Of a DNA stretch of 64,000 nt, positions 50,654 through 61,182 are shown in pieces. A model generated the notes under the pieces. It saw only the letters and a program-made list of their open reading frames with translations. It made no database searches and was not told the DNA's origin. A program made the translations under genes and the position numbers. This DNA comes from Epiperipatus broadwayi (lineage: Eukaryota > Onychophora > Udeonychophora > Euonychophora > Peripatidae), in the NCBI GenBank assembly GCA_028023455.1, contig JAQFVV010000151.1:2041097-2105096 (forward strand), read 5' to 3'. Within the stretch, counting starts at the first letter, position 1; each line of letters opens with the position of its first letter.

Positions 50654-51727
50654 AAAACAGGCAAAACTCTCTATACAGTAGCGCCACCCTGTGCCAACCA
50701 GAGTAATCAATGGATGCCAGAAGGTTTGTGCATAAAATCCCCATTTATTGCCTACTCATCCAATACCCCCAGACTAGTTTCTGGCTTGTAGCCGTTGTCA
50801 GTGAGGAGCCTTGGATCTGAGAGCACTGCACCTATATCTTAGGATCTAATAGCAACTCTCCAGCAGCCACCTTTTATCTCTACTTAACTACAAAACTATG
50901 AGAATGAAATTGAAAACACAATAATATTTTCAATCTAAGCTCAATAGCTTATATAGTCATATGGGTCTGAATTCAGTTCAGAACCCATACATTTTGGTGT
51001 CTTTGGCTCTTTAACAACGATAGCCACCACTATCCTATTAGGCAGGATTGGTGTTAAACCACTAAACATCACATGATCACCATCTATTATGCTAGCACAT
51101 AACTGTTATTAAACAGGCAAAACTCTCCATACAGTAGTGCCAACCAGAGTAATCAATGGATTCCAGAAGGCTTGTGCATAAAATCCCCATCTAGTGCCTA
51201 CACATCTAATATCCTCAGACTAGTTTATGTGCTAGCATAAGAGATGGTGATCATGTAATGTTTAGTGGTTTAACACCAATCCTGCCTAATAGGATAGTGG
51301 TGGCTATGGTTGTTAAATAGCCAAAGACACCAAAATGTATGGGTGCTGAACTGAGTTCAGACCCATATGACTATAAAAGCTATTTAGCTTAGATTGAAAA
51401 TATTATCGTGTTTTCAATTTCATTCTCATAGTTTTGTAGTTAAGTAGAGATAAAAGGTGGCTGCTGGAGGGTTGCATTAGATCCTAAGATCTAGGTGCAG
51501 TGCTCTCAGATCCAAGGCTCCTCTCTGACAAAGGCCACAAACCAGAAACTAGTCTGGGGATATTGGATGAGTAGGCACTAGATGGGGATTTTATGCACAA
51601 GCCTTCTGGCATCCATTGATTACTCTGGTTGGCACAGGGTGGCACTACTGTATGGAGAGTTTTGCCTGTTTAATAACAGTTATGTGCTAGCATAAGAGAT
51701 GGTGATCATGTGATGTTTAGTGGTTAA
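50654..51727. mobile_element. Large foldback element with about 450-bp arms and a partial third copy in the middle
   Basis: Arms 50654-51100 and 51227-51671 are near-perfect inverted copies. The 126-bp centre (51101-51226) is a truncated copy of the outer half (AAACAGGCAAAACTCTCCAT onward). The right side continues into the family terminus GGTGATCATGTGATGTTTAG then TGGTTAA; the left terminus is missing. The terminus CCACTAAACATCACATGATC next to TTAA recalls TTAA-targeting transposons, but I find no transposase. Related pieces are at 0.1, 2.7, 26.1, 42.6 and 60.7 kb. Confidence 0.85.
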
Positions 51728-51779
51728 ACATTATTTTCTTTATACCTTTTTTATAATGTAATAATTTATTCTTAATTTG

Positions 51780-52130
51780 ACGAAATCTTACAGTTTTGGC
51801 TGTCCAGCAGCCATCTTTAAAACTATAATATATAAATACAAATCATATATCAGCATATTTTACAACTTGATGCTGTCCATTAACACATACCTTATATATA
51901 TATATATTCTGTATTATCTAAGCTACATACCAATTATAATACAATTTTACAACTTATTTGCCTGTCCCTGGATATATAAAACCTTATATGTAAGGTGTAT
52001 ACTAATAGACTGGCATCGATTATAAATTTGATTGTATTTGGATATATAGCTTACATAATATGTTGTATATGCTATGTATTCATATAATTCTGAAAAAGGC
52101 TGCTAGACAGTTGAAATTGTGAGAAGGTTG
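51780..52130. mobile_element. Inverted-repeat element with hairpin-tail motifs at both ends
   Basis: The left end has TTTTGGCTGTCCAGCAGCCA and the right end GGCTGCTAGACAGTTGAAAT, which mirror each other. The roughly 270 bp between are A+T-rich without a readable domain. The motif is that of the tails at 52.8 and 63.5 kb. Confidence 0.55.
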
Positions 52131-52474
52131 GTCAAGTTTAAAATAAATTATTGTATTAAAAAGTGTAAAAAGATAGGCATATTTGTTTAATTGTTCTATA
52201 ACTTATTGTCATTTCAGTCAATTGACATAAATAAGTATTTTTAAAAAATAGTATGTAATTTGTATATTGGCTAATGTATTAAAAACTTTAATGTTATGTG
52301 AAATAATAACTTTGATGGTAATATTTTGCAAAATAAATATATATAATATAAACATTATAACGATGCAATTATATATGAAGCACTGAAATTGCCTAAATTT
52401 TAAAATTAAATATAGTTAAAATTGAGTGTTTAATTATAGGTAATGTGATATAATTTTACAATTAATATAAAAAA

Positions 52475-52951
52475 GATATTTGTAAAATAATATAGGCGCT
52501 ATTACACTTGAACACAAAGCTACTTTTTACTTAAAAACAAAATAAAATTATATACTCTGCAAGCGCTTTCAAGAGACGTGCTCTCATCTTCATAGCTCTA
52601 AGTGAAGTAATTATATGCAAATTAACAGGACACCAGTGTGAACCTCAAAATGTCAACCTGGTCTGCAAAGAAAAGCACGATGTAAAAAGAAAAGTGAAGG
52701 AAGCCTGCTTCATTGCGATGGATTGCAACGCCATCAACCACAAGGACACATGCTTCACGATCTCAAAGAAATGGAGCAATTAACCTTTGAACTTTGCATA
52801 ATTTGCATATAATTACTTCACTTAGAGCTATGAAGATGAGAGCATGTCTCTTGAAAGCACTTGCAGAGTAATATAATTTTATTTTGTTTTTAAGTAAAAA
52901 GTAGCTTTGTGTTCAGGTGCAATAGCGCCTATATTACTGTATTTTACAAAT
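52475..52951 (+). mobile_element. Inverted-repeat element enclosing a Penelope-type C-terminal coding stretch
   Basis: Left arm 52475-52623 and right arm 52800-52951 match almost base for base when inverted (for example TTCATAGCTCTAAGTGAAGT and its complement at 52818). The 176-bp centre is G+C-richer and in one + frame reads LVCKEKHDVKRKVKEACFIA then AINHKDTCFTIS, the form of the tail after the GIY-YIG domain in Penelope-like and related retroelements (K-R-K-x-K-E-A-x-x-I, then A-I-N). It is thus probably the 3' end of such an element flanked by an inverted copy of its own end. Confidence 0.6.
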
Positions 52952-53059
52952 ATATTTTCGCACGCAAAGTTTTTGAGTTAGGTTTGAATTACGTTATAAA
53001 AAAGATATTAAATATTTTAATTTTTAATAATTTTTAATATATATGTTTAATTCGTTGTA

Positions 53060-53310
53060 ATAGGGCACTACCCTGTGCGGTTTGGCATAATTGGTATTGT
53101 CTGACCTGGGATCAGGAGGGCCCAAGATTATTATGGTGCTTGCACGTCTGATACTCAAACTTTTTATGAAGTCCCGAACAATGAAGTGTTATGCCTTTTT
53201 TTAAAAATAGGACACTTACATATTTGTGCATATAGCAGCTCTGAAAAAAACTGTTGGGCAATCGAAACTGTCAGCTATTTTTGGAAGTTCGAAATAATAA
53301 AATATGATAT
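53060..53310 (+). mobile_element. SINE candidate: tRNA-like head and hairpin-motif tail
   Basis: GGCATAATTGGTATT resembles an A box. TCTGA-CCTGGGA-TCAGG forms an anticodon-like stem and loop (proline-like anticodon TGG), and a damaged B-box region follows near 53130. The end has CTCTGAAAAAAACTGTTGGG and CAATCGAAACTG, then AATAATAAAA. Loss of the B box means it is inactive. Confidence 0.45.
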
Positions 53311-55562
53311 TTCTGTTGTGTAAAATGCTTAGAAGTGTGGGTATTATTGTTTATCTTAATTCTAAAAGTATTTTAATAAGAAAACAAAGTAATAATCTTA
53401 TTTATGAAATTTTTTATCAGAGTTTATAGTAAATATTAAGTCTCCTTATTGGTTCAAATTTCCTCTAATTATTATTTTTCAGTTTATCTACAAATGTTTT
53501 ATCATGTATATTTCTCTTCCTAATAAGCATTGAATACCTTGATACTAACTTTTAAAATACAATGTCCTTTTGATATTGTTGTTTATACAAAATACCCCAT
53601 GTTTTGACCAGTTAACAGCCATCTTCAGGCTGCAAATGACATTGTTGCTTAATGTTTTTATGAGATGCAGTGTATTCTTTAGATTTCATATTTGTTTAAA
53701 AATCTTTATTTACAGAAATACAACAATATAATACCTCAGATTAGAAATTTTACTTCTTTCATTAGTGTTGGATTTTTTTGTTTTGTGGGAATAAATAAGA
53801 ATAAGTTAAGAATGAAATGAGCTACTGATAATTAAAATGGGGAATTAGGGGGGAAATTTCAAATACATTGAATAAGAAAATAAATGTAAATTCTAGAATT
53901 AATACAAGTAAAGATTTAGAAGTATTCAATACAATTTTCTGCACTATTGGCAGTGGGGTATGAAAAGCTTTTTATTTAGTAGTAGTAAGTAATCAGCTGA
54001 ATAACGGACTTAATTTCTGAACAGTGTAACATATACTGAAGCTGTGCATATATATACAATGATATCTATGCTGGCTTCACCACTCTCTGTGGACTAGCTA
54101 AGACCCTAAGTCCAACCACAGTGAATGTATGTTTTTTTTCAAACTTAAAGAATGATCTGCATCAACAGTTAATATTAGTTTAAGGGAAATTATTTTAAGA
54201 GGGGGAAAAGTTAATGAAATAAAATATAAAAAAATAAGAGAATTAAAAAAAAATTTTATTTTTATTTTTAAAATATGATGGCAGAAAGAGATAAGATAAA
54301 TTTTCGTAATTAAACAGAATCCATTAAAGTAAGCAATTTTAATTAAAAGATAAATAGATAACAGGGAAAAATTTGAAACTATAGGCTACTAATAAGTTTA
54401 ATTAAAAATATAATTGGGGAAAAGGAGTATAAATAAAGAACTTTTCTTTTTGTTCTTCAATCTGGAAATCTGCTGAAGCTCTTGCGAAGGACTCTTATAT
54501 TAAGAATTTCTAGAATCGGCTGAAAATTATTTTTTTAAAAAAAAAGAGATTCATTTTTGAATTCCTGCTTGCTGCCTTTTTATTGTTGCTGTAGATTATT
54601 TGCTCTACATGTATTCAAATCCAGAACTTTGTTACTCTACAGAAATGCGGGGGTAGTTTTCTTTGCCTTCACTCTCCCATCTCTGGGACTGGAATCATCA
54701 AGATGTGAGCCAGCCGAAGAACCAAGAAAAATGCCCGACAAATGCCTACCCTGTAGTAATTAATTTTTTCTATGGAAATAAGAATTAAAAAAAAGAACTG
54801 CCATGCAACAACGGAACCATCTTGACACACGCACGCTAGTTACCGGTAACTATCCCCTTATTTGAAATGTGTTTGTCTTTTCTCAAAGTAAATCTAGATA
54901 TGTTTTTTTTTGCTTATTTAAATGATATTTTATGAATTGTTTTTTTTTTAAAATATTGTAATTGGTATTGGGCTTAATACGTATAATGGCAATGAATCTT
55001 CTTAATTTAGGTGAAAAATGCCTCATAAACTTTGTCGCCATTATACACCTATAATTAAGCATTTCATTTTATGTATATGTTTTATTTTTTAAAGACAGAA
55101 AAAAAAAGAGAAAAACGCAGAAAGTGCAAATCCCCCCCCCCTTTAATTAATAATGCAGTGTTACCTATTAAGTTCTAGTTTATTGGTACAGGACTTGAGA
55201 TTTAATGATTAAAGATTTGATTTAGTTTTCTTTTTGTTAGAAAAGAAAAAAAAGGAAGTCCCTTACCTATATTTCTTTGCCATATATTTCTCCTTAATTC
55301 AATTCAAAAGGTTACAAATATATATGTTTATTTTTTAAAGAATGTAAAATAACAAAACTCGTTTTTCATCTAGCTGTAAAAGAGAGAGTACGCCCATATT
55401 TATCGATATTAAAGTTATAGAAAAAGATTTGTATTAACCCTGTGGTGGACTGGCTGAACGTTAACTAATGTTTAACATACCCCCTCCTCCTTTTTGCATA
55501 AGAGATTTAATTTTATCGAAAAAAATAACACTTATTTTATAAGGGATTTTTTTTTTGCATGG
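53311..55562 (+). other. Intron sequence without a recognised element
   Basis: One hairpin-tail motif on the minus strand lies near 53590-53640. A 14-bp palindrome AGTTACCGGTAACT is at 54838-54851; its TACCGGTA core is shared with the palindrome in the 7-9 kb inverted arms. The segment 54550-54780 is G+C-richer with a 68-codon + frame that I do not recognise. Confidence 0.4.
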
Positions 55563-55778
55563 TTAGACTTTCATAATGTTTTGTATACGTTTACCAATTA
55601 AGGTTTTTCTTTTAAATTTAAAGGTCTTTGGACCATATTTATATTGTATAGCATACTGGGTGATCTGTGGATATGTCTCTGCACATTTCGGCACTTTCCT
55701 CACCAAGTCTACATAGGCTAACATACCTGCCTCGGGATCGCAATGAAGATTAATAAAATTGGATCTCATCTCTTTCAA
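55563..55778 (-). other. Unrecognised 71-codon frame, protein-like composition
   Basis: The frame reads MKEMRSNFINLHCDPEAGML, then AYVDLVRKVPKCAETYP and a basic end. Its composition is less skewed to F, I and K than chance frames here, and it sits in a G+C-richer patch. I recognise no family. It may be a transposon fragment; a host exon inside TAF8 intron 1 on the opposite strand is also possible. Confidence 0.25.
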
Positions 55779-56919
55779 TTATTTTATAAATATATATAAC
55801 TGGACATAAGCAACAAAACTCCATTTCTGAATTCGGATCACACGGTTAGTGAACGAATTCCATTTTCTCTCAGTTTAGAGATGGAGAGCTGTCCACACTC
55901 GTGTTAGCCTCTTGGTAGCCATTTGTGTCTCGGGACTCATCATTTCCCACAATATTCTTTCATCTTAGGCTGCAATATTTTATATTTATATCTATTTCAA
56001 AGACTTTCTCTGCAGAATATTATTGAAGTGTCTAAATCAAGACTGAAAATATCTGTAGGGGGGTCACTATTGAATTTTTTGTTAGTAGCAGGACGGTATT
56101 TTCAATGCTTTCCTAAGAATATGTTAGTTAGTTTGGCCGGCTCTCCGAATCATGTAATCTCACCATAGTGTTAATCCTGTCTGTCTCTCTTTCAATCATG
56201 TAACCTGTGCACTGGCTAGAAATATTCCCAACTTATAATGTGAATTTTTTTTTTTTTAAAGGGTCTTTCTTTCATATCTGGATATGGTTGCAAGGAAATT
56301 AGCCTGTAGCACAACTAATCAATTCGATGTACTCTGCAAATGTAAAATAATAAAGTTTTTCTTTTGTCTTTCATTCACTATTATTAAAACTCTGTAGCAT
56401 TGTTTTCTTCAATAAACCTGATCATTATATACATGTTCAAATTCCTCCTTAGAGTCTTGTATCTCCTTGACCACTGGGTATACATTAAGAATAAATTCTA
56501 GTGAGGTTTGGGGAGTAAGTCGCTTAGTAGCAATCTGGAGAAGTAGCTGAGGTTCAAACCCCCTCTACCTGTATCTTTAGGTTAGGTTAAAGCAGCTCTA
56601 CTTTTCATACCGTTATAATACATAGTATACCACAGCAACATCTGGTATCATATAGTATTTTAATTACAAAGGACGACACAAAGATGAAAGAAAATGGTGA
56701 ATCAAAAACCAAAGCTACAGCAGATTACTTGGGAAATCAGTCTATATCTATGAAATTTCATCAGATTACTACAAATCAAGTTCAGTACTGCAAATGTTAT
56801 GTACAGATTATTGAAATAAAGATAATTATGGGCTTACACTTATAGAAATATGATCCCCCACCACCACCACTCCCCCCAGTGGTTCCTTGAAACTTCTCTG
56901 ATCAATCTACATTAACCTT

Positions 56920-57010
56920 AAAATCTTAACTTATAGTTAAAAATGGTAATAGATTATCATTGGTTGGCAAAATCTTAACTTATAGTTAAAAATGGTAATA
57001 GATTATCATT
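56920..57010. repeat. Two-copy tandem repeat, 49-bp unit
   Basis: Units begin at 56920 and 56969 (AAAATCTTAACTTATAGTTA). They are practically identical. Confidence 0.9.
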
Positions 57011-57613
57011 TACCGACTATTACTGGTTGGCTATAGATCTGTAATCTGAGAAAGGTTTCAGAATTCATTTAACATTGAATTTGAATCGTAGATCAGTTAA
57101 GTGTACTAACCGATACACCACAATCTTTTCAAAAGTGAGAACTACAGTTAAACTATTCTAGGGCATCAGTTAAATAATAACAGATCATTACTATAAAGCT
57201 TGAGCATCTTATCATCAGATATATAGTGTACAAGCTACTTTGGGATTCCAAACTATTCCATTGATATGCTAAACCTGAAGCAACTCATCAAAGTTATATT
57301 TTTTTTGTGGGAGATTGCTTCTGCTACCATCCAAGGAGTCCTGCATCACACAATCAAACCAGGAACTTTCTTGGAAACTAATGAAAGTTGTTTAATTCTG
57401 TTATGTAAATATAATAAATTTACAGTTATTTATTTTAAATTAACATTTTCAGAGTCTGTCTCTGTTTATATTATACATATATTTAAATCACTTATCATTA
57501 AGTCGACTATTTCTGCCTGTTTAACACATTTAGGCAATTGCTTCATATTTTAAAATTACAAAAAAAAAATCAGTCAGATGTCACATGACCTAATTTAATA
57601 AGCTTGTATTACA

Positions 57614-57691
57614 AATGTTATATATAGAGCTCGCAAATAATCTCTTAACAAGCTTGTTAAGAGATTATTTGCGAGCTCTATATATAACATT
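57614..57691. repeat. Perfect 78-bp palindrome
   Basis: Two 39-bp halves are exact inverted complements with no spacer; the centre is AAGCTT at 57650-57655. It lies in TAF8 intron 1, 141 bp before exon 2. As RNA it would form a long perfect hairpin. Confidence 0.95.
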
Positions 57692-57832
57692 CATATTTTA
57701 ATCTAATTTAAAGTGATGGAAGGTTTTTTTTTTTTTTTTTTGGTGATAAATTAGAATGCATAGCACTTAATTATTATTAAAAAATTTTTAGATTGTAAAT
57801 TTTTTAAATTGTTAATTTTTTTTTTTTTATAG

Positions 57833-57931
57833 TTCTCACAGAATTGGGGAAAACATCAAGATTGTATTGCGAATTGTCTTGTCGAACAGAACCAATCTTA
57901 GGAGATGTCGTTATGGCATTAATAGATCAAG
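57833..57931 (+). CDS. TAF8: TAF8 exon 2 (rest of the histone fold)
   Basis: Second coding exon of TAF8. A T-rich tract ending in ATAG precedes it and GTATGT follows at 57932. Joined to exon 1 the frame stays open: the split codon gives F, then LTELGKTSRLYCEL, then RTEPILGDVVMALIDQ. This fits the TAF8 fold, where the vertebrate protein has a YCE, an RTQP and a D-I-V-V segment at the same spacing. The exon adds 32 full codons and ends in phase 1, probably with the first base of a glycine codon. The next exon should encode the end of the fold and the proline-rich TAF8 linker; I could not find it in the remaining 6 kb, so intron 2 most likely runs out of the window. Confidence 0.87.
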
Positions 57932-59295
57932 GTATGTTACAAATTCATAATTTACAAAAGTTGTTATTCACCAAAAAATATAGCATCTAAATATCAAGTT
58001 AATTGTTGATTACGTGCTAAATATTACTGAAAAGAAAAAAAAAAACTAAAATATTATAATTTTTGTTACACTTCATAAAAATTATGAATAATAATAATTA
58101 GTAATTTGTTACATAGGTGATAATTATGTCTGGAGATCGTTAGAATATAACAGTATTTTTTTAAAATTTATAAGTTTCGTTATGAGTCTAAACTGTTAAC
58201 TCTTTTCTAATATAATATTAATATCATCCATGATCTTTATTTTTACAATGCTTTTTTTACAACCCACTATTGATGGTTTCGATTGCCCCAGCAATCTTTC
58301 TCGGAACTTCTACTTATATTTTCCAAAGAACGTAGATGATATTAATATTATGTGGATTTGGCAATGGAATAAGAAAGATAAAGTTATAACTCTCTTTCTC
58401 TGAAGGGAAGTTGAGTACTGTTATCAAGTAATGTAACTTGAATGTCATCGATGATAGTTTCTCTTTGTTATTCCCAAAGAAGTGAAAATATTCCAAATAA
58501 GATGTCTAAAGCAAAAAAAAAATCATTAAAATAAAAGCAGGGAATAAACTAGACAATGTTCTGACATAGAAAAAGTATATATAAAGGTAAAAAAAAAAGA
58601 CCCGTTTAATCCAGTTCAAACAGTCAGAATTTAAGGCCAAATGTAATAAAATTGGTCCTTTAGAAAACACAGTATTTGAAGAAAACAATTCACAACTTTT
58701 TATCCATGATGACTGTTATTATTCTTCACTACAAGAATGCAAATTTAATGTTTGTAAGTTTTTCCAGATAAATGCCGTCATGTAAAACCAAACAGCAGAA
58801 GAGTTTTATGGAGGTAATTGATCGCACTAAAAAGGGTTGATTATGTGTGATCTGATTTTTTTCTGAATATCTCAATTAATTGGTTAAAACTAACTTAACA
58901 ACGCCTGCAACAGGAGAAAAAAAACGTAGAATTCTAATTGGCTATTCAATCACAAATTCATGATTCTTTGTTTGGAAAGAGATTCTCAGAGGCATTGTTC
59001 AAACTGGTTTGTAAATAAATAATGATCCTCTATCATATTTATAAAATAAAATAATTTGTCTTTTTTCTTCCGTCTTTTTTACACAGACTATTTTGTAGTA
59101 AAGGTAAATAGTAATATAGTAGTGAACCCTTCATCCATCATTTTTTAAGGGACCAAAGAAAGTAAATGATAACTATATAAAAATGACATATCACACGAAG
59201 TATAACGTAATTGTTAGTTTTAGGTAAATAAATGAAAAATATGTAATAAGAAGCGATCAAAAATAAAATATATACGAGTGAACAAAATTTACTGA
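57932..59295 (+). other. Start of TAF8 intron 2, A+T-rich
   Basis: It starts with GTATGT. One hairpin-tail motif on the minus strand lies near 58260-58310 (GGTTTCGATTGCCCCAGCAA). No exon was found. Confidence 0.5.
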
Positions 59296-59625
59296 TCATT
59301 GAAAGAATTACGAGATTAAAATATAGCTGGACTGGACATATTGCTAGAAGAGATGATAATAAACGGATAGTTGAAATTTTAAATTGAATCCCAAGAATCT
59401 GTAAAAGACTTAGAAGTGATTACATGTGAATGGATGAAATAAAGAAATTTGCGGTGTGTTTTGGAGAAGAGAGGCCTAGGGATCAAAGAAAGTGTATTAA
59501 ATTTAAAGAGATCTTTATTCTGAAGTGGGTGGATAATGGTTGAAAATGAATTGAGATTTCAAATAATTTCTTGGATGGAAGCTGCCCGGAAACTCTGAGG
59601 ATTGTGCTATGAACACCTTACAAAC
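59296..59625 (+). pseudogene. C-terminal end of an RTE-like reverse transcriptase (remnant)
   Basis: + frames give IERITRLKYSWTGHIARRDD then NKRIVEIL, then an I-P-R-x-C-K-R segment, MDEIKKFAVCFGERGLGIKE and later an SWMEAARKL piece. This is the conserved tail of RTE/CR1-type ORF2 proteins. Stops interrupt it. The same region is at 11770-12150 on the other strand. Confidence 0.65.
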
Positions 59626-60628
59626 AGCTTTTTTAGTACCAGTATATTCTGTAGGTTTTATTGTTTGAAAAAAAAAATGATCCCACTAAATTTTTGGATA
59701 CTCAATTAAATATTATCATTTGAAATATTAATACACCCAAATCTATTTCTTTGTAGTCACTTCCTGTTCTTTCACATATTCCTTCACCAAATATCAAAAG
59801 GGAAGTTACCTCACAGAAAGTGAATAAAAAATTAATTACCAATTCACCTCATAAGACTCATCTCAAATCAAAATCTCCTCACTGGATGTTCAACAAAGAA
59901 AAAATGGATTTCTTATGAAGTTCCAAGCACTTTTTTCCCCAGATCCCAACAATAAAAATCAAATAGACTTGATCTTTCTAATTGTTTCTGGAATATCAAC
60001 AGGTTCAGATTTACCTATGTTCATTGAGTTCATTTGTAGATCTATACGGATGGGGTCAAACAAACTATAAACCATATAGTTAATGACTGTTGGATCTATA
60101 GATATTATGTCAGAATTGTAGGATTTAATAAAGCCTGTAGTGAGTCTATCTAATAGGATTTCTACAGATTTGTTTACAATATATGTTAAGAATTAAGCTG
60201 TCTAAAAAAAAAATCCATATGTTAAATAAAATAAATAAATCTAGTAATGGACTAAAATATAAAAACATCACCAAAAGATTAACTCCTTTATAGGAAGATT
60301 TTTTAATTTTATCTTTTTTTTTTATTCTAATTATTTATTAATATCGAAATTGCCTTATGAACTGAATATTTCATCTTATATTGGACTACGAGATCTTTAC
60401 ATAACAAAAGAAGAAACAGCCACAAATAAGAATAGCAAAGTAAGGTGTACTCTACACTGCACAGATCATACATAATGGGTTGTTTTGATTAATTAAACTG
60501 TTTAAATCATTTATTCCAAAACAGTGAATTTTATCTTTTAAAAACAGAATCTTGATTTTTGCGGAAATTCATTTATTATCAGTAGGTGATTAATTAATAT
60601 ATTAATGATTTAGATGAACACATATGCA
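59626..60628 (+). other. Intron sequence, nothing firmly recognised
   Basis: After a CTTTGTAG at 59756 there is a 53-codon open stretch (SLPVLSHIPSPNIKREV onward) that ends in a stop at about 59916. It has no likeness to TAF8 that I can see, so I do not call it an exon. Confidence 0.35.
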
Positions 60629-60770
60629 TGTTTACACAGAAGCTAAACTCTCCATACTGTAACATCACCAGTGCAAACCAAAGTAATCAACGGATGCAAG
60701 AAGGTTTGTGCATAAAATCCTTATCTAGTGCCTACTCATCCAATTCTCTCTAGACTAGTTTCCAGCATGT
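60629..60770. repeat. Half copy of the foldback family
   Basis: One arm only: AAACTCTCCATACTGTA, AAGTAATCAACGGATGCA, TTGTGCATAAAATCC and TGCCTACTCATCCAAT in family order. Confidence 0.7.
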
Positions 60771-61182
60771 TTAGATTGAATTGATCTCAGTTCTGTACAG
60801 TTTAATACAGTAGTATACCGATGGACTCAAAAAAAATAACGTTTCTGAATCAGTTTAATGCCCAGATGTTACTTGGCATTCAGAAAGCATCCAATTGATT
60901 ACTTTTGAGTGTATTTTTAAAATTAAATCCTATAGGTATGCAGATAGTTGTTTATTGCCAAGCAAGAATATACATAATTCAGCAAATAGTCAATCTTCCA
61001 TCAGTCAAAAAAAAAAGATAAATTATTATATTTATTGTTCATATATATATATGCAAGCGTACATGTATACATATTGATCTGATGATTTAAACTTGGTCAT
61101 TTAGCAAATAGACTACAAAAATAATTTAAATTTCCATAAGTATCAGCAATTTAATAATAATAATAATTTAATAATACAATTT

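Larger units (their letters stand above)
50101..57832 (+). other. TAF8 intron 1 (7.7 kb, repeat-rich)
   Basis: The intron is bounded by GTAAGT and a T-rich tract plus AG. Its first 550 bp are plain A+T-rich DNA. It then holds a large foldback, three or four inverted-repeat elements with a shared hairpin tail motif, a tRNA-like SINE candidate, a 49-bp tandem duplication and a perfect palindrome, each listed separately. Confidence 0.75.

Noticed and set aside
52475-52951. CRISPR-like or attachment-site structure in the repeat clusters
   Set aside because: There are no regularly spaced short repeats; the structures are single inverted repeats in a eukaryotic intron.
59756-59916. Open stretch after an AG, considered as TAF8 exon 3
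   Set aside because: It does not read as the expected continuation of the histone fold and ends in a stop, with no donor.
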